A DNA stretch of 64,000 bases from Synaphobranchus kaupii (GCA_029718625.1 CM056391.1:7687861-7751860), one strand, 5' to 3'; counted from the stretch's first letter, positions 1 to 11,407 are shown. Numbers and translations: made by a program. The notes: generated by a model not told the origin, from the sequence alone.

Positions 1-206
1 TGGTCAAAGTCAGTGGCGTTGGGCGTGCGGTTGTATGCCAGAAGGAGCTGCAAGGACACGATTTTGCTGGGCTCCATTTTAAAAATAACCGCAGAGTCTG
101 TGTCCGTGATGTTGAAGCTGATTGTGACCACTGTGTTTTTGTTGATCGTCAAGTTTGTGAAGTCGGCCGCAGGGGCGTCTCGCTGCTTGCGCCGTGGCAA
201 AAATAT
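1..206 (-). CDS. pkd1l3: pkd1l3 exon 9 (truncated by window edge)
   Basis: The acceptor TTGTCCCTGCAG at 207-210 and beyond starts the exon in phase 0. It encodes IFLPRRKQRDAPAADFTNLT and later SLQLLLAYNRTPNATDFD, the most diagnostic polycystin-1-like segment in the window. There are several N-glycosylation sites. The exon runs off base 1. Confidence 0.8.
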   Translation of the reverse strand, partial: MFLPRRKQRDAPAADFTNLTINKNTVVTISFNITDTDSAVIFKMEPSKIVSLQLLLAYNRTPNATDFD

Positions 207-3200
207 CTGCAGGGACAAAAGGAGTGTGAAGAAGCAGAGTGATTTTTTTATTTAAAGCCCATAAATCATAATCCAGAACCAGCCCTGGCTTTATCACAGC
301 CAAAATGGCTGCAAAAAACATACAGCAGCTGTGAATCCCAGGCTTATAACTCAGACTTCAGGAAAGCAGTGCCTTACCAATGACAGTTGTTGAATACAGA
401 GCGATTTCATAAATGCATTCATATTTCACAGTCCAATTATTCTGTAAATCTGAGGCAGTCTTAAAGGTGTAGTAGGCACAATTTTTTCAATATAATTTTG
501 GCAAAATTACTAAATTGACACATTATATTCCAGCAGCTATCAATAACTCAAGTGTTCTGGGAAAAAATCCGGTTTTTGTGAGTGTCCTGGGCTCTGTATT
601 AGGCTGTCAAAAAATCTCAAAACCGGTCTTCTCAAAACCAACCAATCAGGACTAGATATGTAGCTACCAATCAGGCCAACTATCTACAAGCAAAAGATCC
701 TCCTGGTAGAATAAACCACTCCCTGTCTGCCTTTCTCCACACGTGCACTAGAGCACGTGCACATCATTTGGTGGGAGGGGCTTAGGAGAGAGATAGGAGG
801 GAGGAGAGCAAAAGCGGGAAGTCTTTTTGCCTTGTATATTTTCAAACTTGCCTACTGCAGCTTTAATGATAGTGTTTTGATAGGCAATATTTCTATTCAT
901 GTTTTTTTATTTTAAAATTTTGTATGTGGTACTCATTGGCTTCAGCAATGTCCAGTAAAAGAGCAATAAAAGGGAAAATAAAGTAAATCTTAATATTAAA
1001 CTAAGGATACACTTGTTTATACTGTTACAGCTGTTAAGCAGCAGATAAGACATAACAGTCAAGCTTAAGCCTGTGGAGGGCGCGAGGCTCATACCTGAAC
1101 CATTTCACTCATATTCTGCAGTTTGATTTCCCTTCTGTTCCTACCCGTCAAGACCAGACTGCAGACCTTACCGTTGATGGTCTCGTTTGAATCCGCCCGC
1201 AATGGGTTCAACTCAAAACTGTACATCTGACAAACACACAAAGAAACGTATGTGTACACACGTAAACACACACACACACACACAAATATTAATGTGATAC
1301 AACAAAGTATTTTTAATGAACAACCATATCAACCTGTACCATACAGAGTGTTGCCATATACGGAACCACTTACTCTCAGAAAATGTATGCATGTCATAAT
1401 TAGCTAGTTGAGAGTTTGCTGATTGAAATCTACACTGACCTGTACATTGACCTTGGGCATATCCCCCAGGGCGGACTCCATCGCAGAGAAAGAAGGCAGC
1501 TGACAGGATACCTCTTTCCCTGGGTCACCGATGACAAAATTGTCCAGCTCCTTGGGTTCCAGCCTGGAGAGGGGGTAAGAGAGACAAACAGACACCAGTG
1601 ATGAGGAGTTACCATGGTAACTGCTCTGCCAATTGAAATGCATGAAATGAAGACAATACCTTTAGATGAAGGTGTGATATTCATGCTTAATAAAGCAGTC
1701 ATTACAGCACCATACTAACAATACATTTCTGATTTGTAGTTCAACATGACTAAATATGATTTAATATGACACTTATAAAGAGGGCCAGGGTTTCCAGATT
1801 AATGGCAAACTGTTTACCTAAAATAAAATAGGGGGAGGTGCAGACATACCAGATTTGGAGGCTCACACAAACCTGACTAAGTAGATAGTCGCCGTTGGGT
1901 GTCGTAGTATGATGGGTCCTTCTCCAGTTAGGAGAAGCTGCATACTTAAGAGTTCATACAGTTCGAAAATCAAAGCTGATAGTGCTTTGGTCTATGAACA
2001 AAAAAAAAGAAAAAAAAAAAGAAAAGAAATTAGGACAACAAAACAACAAAAAGCTGGATATTTCTATCCAGTCATAGAGTGAGAAATGCCTGCAGCTCTG
2101 GCGCTCGAACAGCCATCCGCGAACACATGCTTTCCTTTAGCGACAACACAACGGGTACAGAGCTATAACTATATGGCTTTAAACCAACTGCAAGTACGAA
2201 GCTAAACTGGCCTCCCTGTGTATGTGAGTCAGCTTGCTTTCCCAAAACCTACCTGCTCCACGCCTTCGCCCTCACACTGGGTCTTGGAGATGAGCGCGAT
2301 GGCAGCGGCGCACTTGAACACGAGCGTGTACTTCTCGGCGACGTTCACCTCTTCCGGATCCAGGTTTACTGTGGCGTTCATGAGAGACTTGATAAAGGCC
2401 ACCTGTGCAGGTGGGAGATGAAGGGATTGGGGGCATTAGATAGGAAGCGGGTCTTCATTCTTCTTTTCTTTTTTGTTTTTCTTGATTGATCACCAAAATT
2501 GGTGGTGGTAGAGGTGAGTTTCCCCCTCGTCACTGTAAGCGCTTTGAGTGTTGTGAAAGGCGCTATATAAATGCAAGGTATTATTATTATTATTATTATT
2601 GACAGCAACGGAATCTGGAAAATTATCATCTTGCTTGGTTCTCCGAAGAAAAGGAACCGAGCAGGTGCCAAAGGGAAAGAGTTTTCATCAGAACACCCAC
2701 CCACCTTCACGTGCCATCGCCGATGTCTTGGAACGTTCGCTCAAAACACAACCTGAATTCAATTTCCAAGTGCTTACTACGTCTTCAACAGGAGAATAGA
2801 TGTATTTGTTTCTTGATTTAATTTCCAACTTGATAAACTTGTTAAATAATAGCAGTAATAAAATAACCAATTATGATTGTGTCAGTAATAAAAATGCTGA
2901 CATTTTTTTCAGAGAACAATTCCAACTGATTGTTGTATTGTAAAAAAAAAAAACACTTTCTCACTGAACAGGTCATTTATTGTTTTTTTTTTCATTTATT
3001 TAACATTGATAGTGACCCATCAGCAAAAACGTTATACCCCAAGTAATGAAGACATGGTATATGAAAATATGAATATAAATGATTGTAATTCACCTTGTGA
3101 TCAAATGAGAGATGGAATATCGCCAATTCCTCCATCTCTAATATCTCAACCGCCACCTGCCAAAGAGAGATCTGTCAGACTTCAATCCTAATTAGATGAA

Positions 3201-6200
3201 AACAGAAATAACTTCTGGCTTCATGAGACTGGCTGACTGCCATATGATTACAAATAGTATTTCATACCCTGATGTATACTACTCAAAAGAAGTTAAGGGT
3301 CAAAAATATTTGTGCATATAAATATAGGCTAACGAGCTAAAATGGTGACGACTAATGACAAAATAATTATTTGATGGCTCAAGAACAGAAAACAGAAAAC
3401 AAAAAACTTTTGATTAGACACTAGTTTATTACCCTGATGAAAAAAGTCATGCACCCCCAAAAATGATGTTCACACAAGTCGCAGAAGCTTCAGTAACTGG
3501 TGTAGCCACCATTAGCATTCAGACATTCTTGACAACGTTGGCGCATGCTGTTGATCAGGCGTTGGAAATAACGTTGAGGGATTGCTAGCCATTCTGCGAC
3601 TAATCGCTGAGTCAGTTGCTGGAGGTTGACGGCAGGGACGTGATGTGATCGAACTCGTCACCCTAGTTCATCCCACGCATGCTCAATGGGTGACAAGTCG
3701 GGTGAATATCATTGCATGTCCCATAATAACGTGATGTCTATCGTCCAAATGACAACCCAAAGGGGGATATTCTAACCCTATCTGGCTTAAAAAGACATAC
3801 TTACAAAAATGATCAAAAAATTTCCTTTGACCCTTAACTTCTTTTGAGTAGTATATATTAACCAAAATATGTCATTATGTTTCCACAAAATTTGACCTTA
3901 TTGCAAAAAAATTATAAAACACTGTATGACTTTGCAGTATAGTGACTCTTTAACTGTCACGCCCCGTGCCTCCACGTCAAAGTCTATTTCTGGTTTTTCC
4001 GTTTATATGTATTTTCTGTCTTGGTAATCCATTCCGTGTTTTCCCTTTCTCCCTCCATTTTGTGTCTCCGCTTCCCCGCACCTGAATTGTGTTTCCTCGT
4101 GTTTTTGTCTCACCTGTTCATCGTTGTCTCGTTGGTATCTGGCATATAGTCTCCCCTGTTTCTTTGTTCTGTGCCAGATCGTCTTGTGCCCTGCGCTTGC
4201 GTATAATTCTTTCCAGCGGTTTTTCCTGCCTGCTCCTCATTCCTGTTCCTGTTCCTGTTCTTGTTCTGTGTTACCTGTCCAGTTCCTGTTCTCCTGCCTG
4301 TCCAGCCTGCTCCTGTCCTGCCTGTTCCTGTTCAGCCCTGCTCCAATCCTTTGCCCTCATGTTCCCCAGCTCTGACAGATTCCCTGGTTCTGACCCTTGC
4401 CTGTTCCTGGACTTCACTTTTGCTCATCCTGCATTACCCTGTTCGCTGGACACTGACCCCTGCCTGGAACTGACCACGAACCTGCCTTGCCTGTATTGAT
4501 CTGTTTTGCTGGACTTTGACCCTTTTCTGTTGACTTCGAATAAAGCCTATTTTCATTACTTTTGGTGTCGGCAAGTGGTTCCGATCAGTTCTGCTAACAT
4601 GTAACTATCTTTGGTGCATGCAAATAATTACTTTAAAAGACAACAGAGAGGTTACTGAATTGGGGCGTGGGAAGGCATTTCTGGGGACACTCGTATAAGC
4701 TTACCAGAAGGCTAGCAGTTCCATTCTCCAGCTTGTCCTTCACCATTCTCATGACTGAACCAGCATCTGAGGGAGAGACAGAGAAAGGTACAGGCATACA
4801 GATTCTCTAGCCTAACCAGATGGTCAGCTCCATATTCCAGAATGCTAAATGTTCTGCCTCTGCTACAGTGCAATGAGAAATTGTTCTGATTTTCTAGGTC
4901 ACAGTTGAAGAACGGCCAGGAGTGGGACACAGACCGAAACTTTGTATAATCAACCTAAAACAAGCATATATTTGGGGGAGTAACACAGAAAGCTGGCGAT
5001 TTGGTTTGTCACCATAACAACTTCTGTGGCATACTCAGGTTTGGCCAGGATTTACTAGAGAGCACTTGTATAATTTGGACTCTTGGGCCCCCATGTAAAA
5101 AACACTTACCTTTCCGGTAGGGCATCAGACTTCTTATTGAGATTTTGTGAGAAGGGCCTCCCGGTGGCATCTGTTAAAGTGACCACAAAAATTGGATTGG
5201 ATGAATCTCCAAAACCAATGCAGTTTATTTATAATATTTTCAAAAACCTTTCTGCAATACGGCAATGGAGTCATTGCACTGTAAATCTAATGGCAAAGCA
5301 ACATTGCCTGATTCCAGTGTCTGCAGCCGTGGGCCTAGAGAGCCAAAAGGTCTGCTGCTTTATCATAGGATAGTTTGTGGAGCCAGTTAACTATAATTAA
5401 ACATTTTAATTGATAGTTAAGTGCTGAATCTTTATTTTCCCGATAGGGATCTTCAGTTGTAGCCCCAGCAACAGCAAAAAAGACATAGACAGTGGGGCAG
5501 ACCCACAACACACAAACATATCAAAGACATTAAATATAATCATTGCATTAATCAAACTAATTAAGTGAATTAAAGTGGAATAAAAGTGGAATACAGCCAT
5601 GATTAAAAATAGCCCTCGCTGTCCCGAGATGTCCAGTAGCAACACAAATCAGCACACTCTATAGCTGTCCAGGACCCCTGCCCTATTGTAAGAGAATGCC
5701 ATGTATTTGCTTGGGCAGTGCAGGATGTGGGGCTGCAATGGGAGAAAGACATGCTCAGAGAGCCGCATTTCTGTTGCGCTGTCGTGGATCACTTACCCCT
5801 GATTCAGAGTTCTCTGTCACACCGTTTGAATTTCCAATAAAACCTGTAAGTTTCAAACACTGAGAATTTCAGTTTTCAAGCACAATGTACATATATTTTT
5901 AAAACAGCACCTCCAACAGCAGCGTCACTATCACAGAACTGAGGCATTGTTGTTATTGGAGTGTCCCATACTGGCCAGTAAACAACTGTTGGGTTTCATG
6001 AGAGGATTCACCTGGATAAGTGCAGATTCAGGGCAGAATCTTAAGTTTTTCCCTGTTTTATAAAGGTATGTGATGGATAAACTGTGAGCTCTCAAGAAAA
6101 ATATAGTTTGATGGTTATTTATCCGTCTTTATTTACATTTTATATTTTGCTTTTTGCACAACATGATAACATTTCAATTGATGTAATCAATTGTATTTCA

Positions 6201-9200
6201 TTGTTAATAGTACAAAATCAATTATGTAAATCTGTGGTACTTGTTGTATTGACTGCACCAGTCACTTAAAATATGATTCAAGTGTGTGCAGACATATTAT
6301 CTTTTTTGAGAATACTGCAAGGAGTCAATAACTGAAGCAGCAACCTGGTTTTCCTTGGAGGCCTTAAAATCTACAGGGTTGCCAAATAGATTGCATATTC
6401 TCACTCCCCAAAAAACAATGGTAAAGAATAGCCAAAGGCAAAACCACAATGTCACATGGCCAAAATAAGACAAACCCTTGAGTGCCCTCAACCAAATTTT
6501 CTTAGAAAACAGGCCTGATAAAAATGATAAAATGACCATTTACTACATGAATTTACAACAGTCACTAAGGAATATTATTACCATAACAGGTCAAATTCAT
6601 TGTCTTTAACTCAATTGCACATGTTTTATGGTAATCTGTTATAATCTGAAAATGCCATGATGTTAAACAAAGATTCTAAAATTGCAGGATTTTCATCTTC
6701 ACAGGCGAGTGCTAAATCATTGACAAGTCATCAAAGTGTAATTGAAAAAGGCAAACCTGGCACTCCCCATTTTTACTCAACCTGCCAGCTAGTGGCTTCC
6801 AGCAGGGCTCTATCCTCATTTCCTATAAACTGAGTGAAAGGCATTATGGGTACTGTACCAAGCATGCAGATGGTGTGACGTTTGATCATGCAGGCGGGAG
6901 TAGTCACCAGCTGAACCACAGGATGCATGATGATGTAGGTACACAATACAGGGCTCCTTTGCCTCCACTTCTCCGTGTCGCTTGAACTCTCCAATTGGGC
7001 GTCTGGATTTAAAGGAATAACTGTCATGCTTGAAGGCTTCTCAACCCAGGAGTGGAAAACCCTCCTACAAAACTTCAAAGAACTACATAGCTCTCCACAC
7101 AATCTGTTAATCTGTCTCAATACTATACATGGTTTCAGACTTCCTACCCCACCACCAGCCCTTTTAAAGATGTATTACTGGATGTACAAAATGACACAAC
7201 CATACCATAACACACTGTCATAACACTATCTGAGGCCAATAGTAATTCTACATGATTGGACAAAAATCTTTCTGGGAACCTGCCAGGGTCATTTTTTGAG
7301 ATAGTGTGCCAATAGCCATAATCTATAACTGTTATATTCAGGCTTCAAATATTTGTGGTAAGCAAACCATATACCATATGTCTACAATTTAACATCACAC
7401 AACAGTTTGCTCTGGTGTTAATTTGCAGCCGTCACCACCAAACCCCAAAAACCACGAACGTTTCCATTGTTCCAAGTGTGTGATGCACAGACAAACCCCA
7501 TTCAAATGATATTGCAATGGCAACCGCAGAGGGAAGACACAGGGGTGAGCATGGAAATGCTATGGAAATTTCTCTATGGAAGCTACTCCAGCCTCAGTCT
7601 GCCCAAGTTCCCAGCCCGCCCAAAATGTCTTCTCTTCTGGAGTGGCTGATGGTTAATGTTGTTTTTTTTTTCCGTGTGTTTTTAATTAAACAAGTATGAG
7701 ACCAAGAGTATTCTGCAAACGGCCCTTAGTGGAACTGCCATTTTGTTAGTAAATGTGTAGGCCTATACCAGAGGTGGGCAACGAGGGCCGTATCTGTTTC
7801 TGGTTTTCACGCCAACTTCTGGCATTAATTACCTAATTAGCCCTAATATTTACGCCATCTGACATTTTAGATACAATTCTTAATAAGCGCATGAATGACA
7901 GCCGAAGATTTCTTGTGTCCCTATATGAAACATTTTAATGGGATCTAATCTACCAGTGTTGGTGTAAACAGCCAATTAGCTAATTTAGCTGGGGTAATTG
8001 GTGGGAACAAAAACCTGCATACTGGCCCTCCAGGACTGGAATTGCCCACCCTTGGCCTATACATAACTCACATCATCATCACGGTGGAATTTCCTGTCCA
8101 CTATGCTTTATGATAGCTACCAAAATATCCTATATCATAGTGCTGCTACTCCTGAACCAACTCTGCATAACATTTTTACAGTAGCTACTGTCTATATGCC
8201 ATCCAAAACTTACAAGGCCGAGGTTAGATGAGTTGTCACTTACTGTACGCAATTTAAAATGACAGTACCATATAAAACAACCAATTAACAAATATAACAA
8301 TCCTGATAACTGCATTCACAATAGGTCCAAGTAGTCTTTCATGTGTAAAATGTAGGTAACACATATTTTGTAGGCCTATACATAACTCACATCATCACAG
8401 TGGAATTTCCTCTGTCCACTACGCTCCTATGATACAAAAATATCCTATATCATAGTGCTGCTACTCCTGAACCAACTCTGCATAACATTTTTACAGTAGC
8501 TACTGTCCATATGCCATCCAAAACCTACATTGAGGCTGAGGTTAGATGAGTTGTCACTCACTGTATGCAATTCAAAATTATAATACCATATAAAACAACC
8601 AATTATCAAATAATGAATGGATCTCTATGGGAATTGGGGGGTGGGACTAGATCTAGCTGTAAATTACACTGGAACAGTATGGAACACATGGTTGGCTAAA
8701 TGGCTCTAAGTCATCAAGGGTCTGATGTATCAAACAAGCCTTAAACCATCACTCTGCTGCCAGAAATACAGTAGATATGGATGGATAACTTGAAGGGTTT
8801 ATTCTCCTGGCTTATTTTACCATAGAGTTCAATAAGAAAATTTGTCAGGAGAAACAACCCTTAAAGTGATCCATCCATATCTACTGCATATCTGGCAGCA
8901 GAGTGATGGTTTAAGGCTCGTTTGATACCTCAGACCCTTGATGACTTACAGCCATTTTATCAATGATGTATTCCATACTGTTCCAGCATAATTTACAGCT
9001 AAATCTAGTCCCACCCCCCAATTCCCATAGAGATCCATTCAAATGCAGAGACGTTATAGTATTGCTTGTAAGAGTACCAGAAAATAAGATATCAAGAGTC
9101 TTTTGATGTTGTTGGGTCACAGACATCAGGACGTCATGGCATGCAAAGGATATGGGACCAAATATTAAAAATTATTACTTTATTCTATATATAAATGCAG

Positions 9201-10079
9201 GGGTGCCAATAATTGTGGCACACGTGGTTTTGTTAAAAATAATAATTTCTTGATGTGGGATTTTTTTTCTCATAATAAATTTACTTCAATTAAAGGTTGG
9301 ATTTTTCTAATTTTTCCAGTGTGACATTAAGCTAATTCACCAAACGGTGATTTTTTTTTAATAACCATTTTTACTCATTTTTACCAGGGGTACCAAGAAT
9401 AGTGGAGGGCACTGTACTCCAAACATCGGAGACAATGTCGCTTAAGTCTGAACTGAGTCCGAACAAGAATCCCAAAATTATATATAGCAGCATCTCTAAA
9501 ACTGAACTTTTAAAGTTATACTGCAAAAGTTAAATCTACATGCTGATTCCAAACATTCCTTTTCATTTTGTGACCTTTCCTATTGATTAAATTTGTGTCA
9601 GCACCAATAACTTAAATATATTACTCCTGACTTGGCCCCCATCTATTTTATGTTCCCTTTTTAACAGACCAATATCTCCGTGAAGACAACTGCATGGAGA
9701 TAAAAATATCATAGCACCAACCGCATTTTACCCCAGACAACTGCCCGTACTCACAGTTTGGGACCAGCTCCGCCGATTCCTCAAATCTTCCTAACAAATG
9801 CTGACTAACCCACCACGTTTGATTTTTTTTTTGACCAGTTTCATTATAAGTTTTTTCAAGGAACATTGTGGCGTTTCTGTTCAGGACCTGCAGAAGGTCA
9901 CCACCGATTCTCCTGCAAAAATCATCCGCTTGGGACCAGGCCAATTGCTCTGGGGAAATCCGGTAGTGCGCACCCTGGAACATGACCCACTCTTTAGTAC
10001 AGAACTCCTTGCCCTTGACACAGGATGGAAGAGTATTTGGGATCCACAAAAAGAGAGAAATCAGGATTAGGTAGGCCAT
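1..10079 (-). CDS. pkd1l3: Polycystin-1-like protein (PKD1L3-type), N-terminal part, 9 exons, 3' end outside window
   Basis: A spliced minus-strand gene reconstructed from nine exons whose phases all agree: 9755-10079, 5797-5843, 5110-5170, 4705-4766, 2253-2402, 1873-1991, 1440-1563, 1095-1226 and 1-206 (open at the window edge). They give 408 residues plus part of a codon. Residues 1-20 form a signal peptide, a short C-type-lectin-like region follows (WWVSQ at 89-93), and from about residue 145 the sequence resembles the extracellular region of PKD1L2/PKD1L3 before the GAIN domain (pattern TIYLVRLEPKEL, later SLQLLLAYNRTPNATDFD). Many N-x-S/T sites fit a secreted ectodomain. Known family members are large 11-pass membrane proteins that pair with TRPP channels; that part lies beyond base 1. 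The head-to-head position beside dhodh matches human PKD1L3. PKD1L2 is the main alternative name. The two smallest upstream exons are the least certain. Confidence 0.8.
465..862. mobile_element. piggyBac-like MITE with TTAA target duplication
   Basis: The ends are AGGTGTAGTAGGC on the left and its imperfect inverse GCCTACTGCAGCT on the right, each flanked by TTAA (461-464 and 863-866). TTAA duplications are the hallmark of piggyBac-type insertion. There is no ORF. A partial inverted copy of its right half is at 12270-12370. It lies in the intron between the last two pkd1l3 exons in this window. Confidence 0.6.
1095..1226 (-). CDS. pkd1l3: pkd1l3 exon 8
   Basis: 44 codons, phase 0 at both ends, reading MYSFELNPLRADSNETINGK and later REIKLQNMSEMVQ. 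The latter resembles the polycystin motif 'I-x-V-x-N-L-x-x-x-I-x-I-x-L-P', which continues in the next exon as IFLPR. The acceptor lies downstream of a long (TG)n tract on this strand. Confidence 0.8.
1264..1283. repeat. (CA)n microsatellite next to pkd1l3 exon 8 acceptor
   Basis: A short CA run; on the gene's strand it reads (TG)n, with more interrupted TG down to the acceptor at 1227-1230. Confidence 0.8.
1440..1563 (-). CDS. pkd1l3: pkd1l3 exon 7
   Basis: 124 bases that complete the split Arg codon and read LEPKELDNFVIGDPGKEVSC and onward to KVNVQ. The acceptor is CCCTCTCCAG and the donor GTCAGT. Hydrophobic spacing fits the beta-rich GAIN-proximal region of polycystins. Confidence 0.75.
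1873..1991 (-). CDS. pkd1l3: pkd1l3 exon 6
   Basis: 119 bases. The acceptor has an extremely long polypyrimidine tract (about 35 C/T, mostly T) before TTCATAG. It encodes TKALSALIFELYELLSMQLL and then the HPTATIYLV strand, the pattern seen in PKD1L proteins where a helix leads into 'x-x-M-Y-V-x-R'. Confidence 0.75.
2253..2402 (-). CDS. pkd1l3: pkd1l3 exon 5
   Basis: Exactly 50 codons, phase 0 at both ends, with acceptor CACCTGCACAG and donor GTAGGT. It encodes VAFIKSLMNATVNLDPEEVN followed by a helical stretch and a Cys-containing end (KTQCEGEGVEQ). This is typical of the region before the GAIN domain in polycystin-1-like proteins. Confidence 0.75.
2531..2600 (+). repeat. Non-LTR retroelement (L2/SINE-type) 3' tail
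   Basis: The sequence GTAAGCGCTTTGAGTG, then GCGCTATATAAATGCAA and a (TTA)n tail is the common 3' end of L2-like LINEs and the SINEs that use them in fish. Only the tail is clear; the upstream limit is not. Confidence 0.6.
3279..3851. mobile_element. Tc1/mariner-type element, non-autonomous, in pkd1l3 intron
   Basis: Perfect-looking inverted ends CTACTCAAAAGAAGTTAAGG and their inverse are bounded by TA on both sides (3277-3278, 3852-3853). The interior (about 3490-3710) still resembles the C-terminal part of a Tc1-type transposase on the minus strand, but it is stopped and internally deleted. At 573 bp it is about a third of a complete element. Confidence 0.7.
3955..4599 (+). mobile_element. 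Solo-LTR-like sequence in pkd1l3 intron
   Basis: It starts TGTCACGCCCCG and ends near TGCTAACA, is pyrimidine-rich with C/T-rich direct repeats (CCTGTTCCTGTTCC), and has an AATAAA at about 4540 near its right end. The flanks (TTAAC, GTAAC) are only nearly equal, so the target duplication is not proven. The ORF across 4089-4499 is low complexity and not taken as a gene. Confidence 0.4.
4705..4766 (-). CDS. pkd1l3: pkd1l3 exon 4
   Basis: 62 bases encoding AGSVMRMVKDKLENGTASLL after a shared Asp codon. The acceptor CTCTCCCTCAG and donor GTAAGC are both good. The helical, charged sequence leads directly into the next exon's conserved polycystin-like region. Confidence 0.65.
5110..5170 (-). CDS. 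pkd1l3: pkd1l3 exon 3 (small)
   Basis: 61 bases with a TTTAACAG acceptor and GTAAGT donor. It encodes MPPGGPSHKISIRSLMPYRK, starts in phase 0 and leaves one base. It is a basic, proline-containing linker without a recognised domain. Confidence 0.55.
5797..5843 (-). CDS. pkd1l3: pkd1l3 exon 2 (small)
   Basis: 47 bases between an acceptor ending TTACAG and a GTAAGT donor. It encodes FIGNSNGVTENSESG, an N/S-rich linker with two N-x-S/T sites, and its phase fits both neighbours. It is short and has no recognisable domain, so the support is splice signals and phase only. Confidence 0.5.
7769..8054. mobile_element. hAT-type MITE with perfect 8-bp target duplication
   Basis: The element CAGAGGTGGGCAACGAGG ... 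GGAATTGCCCACCCTTG is flanked by GCCTATAC on both sides (7761-7768, 8055-8062). The 8-bp duplication and CAG(A/G)G-type ends fit hAT elements. There is no ORF. Confidence 0.75.
8055..8610. repeat. Tandem duplication, two copies of about 235 bp
   Basis: 8055-8290 and 8371-8610 are near-identical (both begin GCCTATACATAACTCACATC and include CATAGTGCTGCTACTCCTGA). They are separated by about 80 bp. The duplication lies in pkd1l3 intron 1. Confidence 0.8.
8611..9043. repeat. Long inverted repeat (foldback), arms about 195 bp
   Basis: The left arm from AATGGATCTCTATGGGAATT is mirrored by the right arm ending AATTCCCATAGAGATCCATT. The inner parts (TGATGGTTTAAGGC, CATATCTACTG) also pair, leaving a loop of only about 30 bp near 8827. 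There is no coding potential. Confidence 0.85.
9044..9416 (+). mobile_element. Tc1-type transposon relic, 3' part
   Basis: GCAAAGGATATGGGACCAAA then TATTAA encodes the usual G-Y-x-T-K-Y-stop end of a Tc1 transposase. It is followed by an AT-rich 3' region and the terminal repeat GTGGAGGGCACTGTA, and an internal copy of GGGGTGCCAATAATTGTGG is present. The 5' two thirds are missing, perhaps replaced by the adjacent foldback. Confidence 0.65.
9755..10079 (-). CDS. pkd1l3: pkd1l3 exon 1: signal peptide and lectin-like segment
   Basis: The ATG at 10079 opens a hydrophobic signal peptide (MAYLILISLFLWIPNTLPS). An in-frame ATG 13 codons upstream (10118) would place a polar stretch before it and is less likely. 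The body has the C-type-lectin pattern: Cys 20, Cys 27, the AWSQADDFCRRIGGDLL helix and WWVSQ at 89-93, which corresponds to the WWIGQ of human PKD1L3 as I recall it. The exon ends at a consensus donor (GTGAGT), leaving one T that joins the next exon to make Cys 109. The second half of a normal lectin fold is not visible. Confidence 0.75.
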
Positions 10080-10565
10080 GGGTGATGTTATCTGGGTACA
10101 CGGAGGTGGCAGCCACACTGTCTTTTCAGCAAAGTGGTGGATTGTGGAAGAAAATCTGTCTCACTCCACTTTATGCAAATATGTGTGATTTCCCCATAAC
10201 AACACCAAATCTGGGCTCACTTCATTAGGAAAATAACGAAGGAACTCACGACAACATGCAAAGGACAAAAAAAAAAACTACTTTACATGCATGAAGGTCA
10301 AACCAGCAGAAACGTAATTTGCAATTCCAGCAAGTATACAGGCACACAACATCCAATGTAGTTTTCTTAGACAGTGTATAGCCTAATGATGGTGCCAGAT
10401 ATGTAGGTGGTTTTAGGTAAAGCTAGTTGTTTCAGAACTAAATTTAACAGCTCTGTGACAAAGCCTACTGTATGGTTTTAGAATGTGACTAGTTTCACAT
10501 TCCAGAAAACTATATTATTTTATTTTGTTTAACTGTAAATATCAGAATTTGTTGTGCCTATACTA

Positions 10566-11407
10566 GCTCTATTCCAAAGCAATGCTATCCAAACTTTCCT
10601 AATTATTTAATGCAACTTGGCCCTGTGTTTCTTCATCTTACCATCTCAAGAGAATGTGGTCAATGGAACTGTATGTGCCACATCAAACTGCAAAATGAGA
10701 ATAATTTATCATGGAAATACTCTGATTCAGATGTGTTGCACTTAGAAATTAAACAGAAAAATTACTACACTATAGGGCATGTTTGAATAATTGTCTGCAT
10801 CCACTGCTTTGGGTCTATGAAAAGCACAGAATTAATAAAATGTATTATTATTATGTATTTATTGATTTATTTATTTGGATTTCTATCAAAACCTGTGTGG
10901 TCCTACAGAGCATAGATATGCTTGTGTTCACAAAATTATGTTCGCAAATATCATAAATATCATAACTATTATTATGTTAAGAAAATTAGTACTATTACTT
11001 ATTTGCCATCAGCTGACCCACAAACATGTCTGGATATGTTTGTAAAAATGCTATATGTATGCTATTTTCTAGGTAAAGATATTACTCATTTTTATCTGCA
11101 TTCATTTATTCATCCCCCCTTTCTCTATTGTGCATGATGTTTCTTGATATAAATGTCTGTTTGTGAATTGTAAAGAAAACTGTAGCAGCACTTAACATTT
11201 TAAAACCTGTACATTTTCTAAAGTAAACAAAGTATAACCATATCCTTTCTGGAGTGTAATTATTCATCAACTGTTAAAAACATTAATTGAAATCATATGT
11301 TGTTCCATGAGGCACAATCTCTTCACATGCTAAGATGAAGAAACACAGGGCCAAGTTGCATTAAATAATTTAGGAAAGTTTGGATAGCATTGCTTTGGAA
11401 TAGAGTT
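10566..11407. repeat. Inverted repeat pair (about 80-bp arms, about 670-bp spacer)
   Basis: CTATTCCAAAGCAATGCTAT at the left is mirrored by ATAGCATTGCTTTGGAATAG at the right. The match runs on through TGCAACTTGGCCCTGTGTTT. The AT-rich spacer has no ORF of interest. It is probably a non-autonomous DNA element with long terminal repeats. Confidence 0.7.

Noticed and set aside
4089..4499. 136-residue Pro/Cys/Ser ORF
   Set aside because: Lies in the C/T-rich LTR-like block; composition explained by CCTGTTCCTGTT-type repeats.
6773..7120. 115-residue minus-strand ORF considered as an extra pkd1l3 exon
   Set aside because: No good splice pair, and no phase match is needed since exons 1 and 2 already join correctly; not lectin-like.
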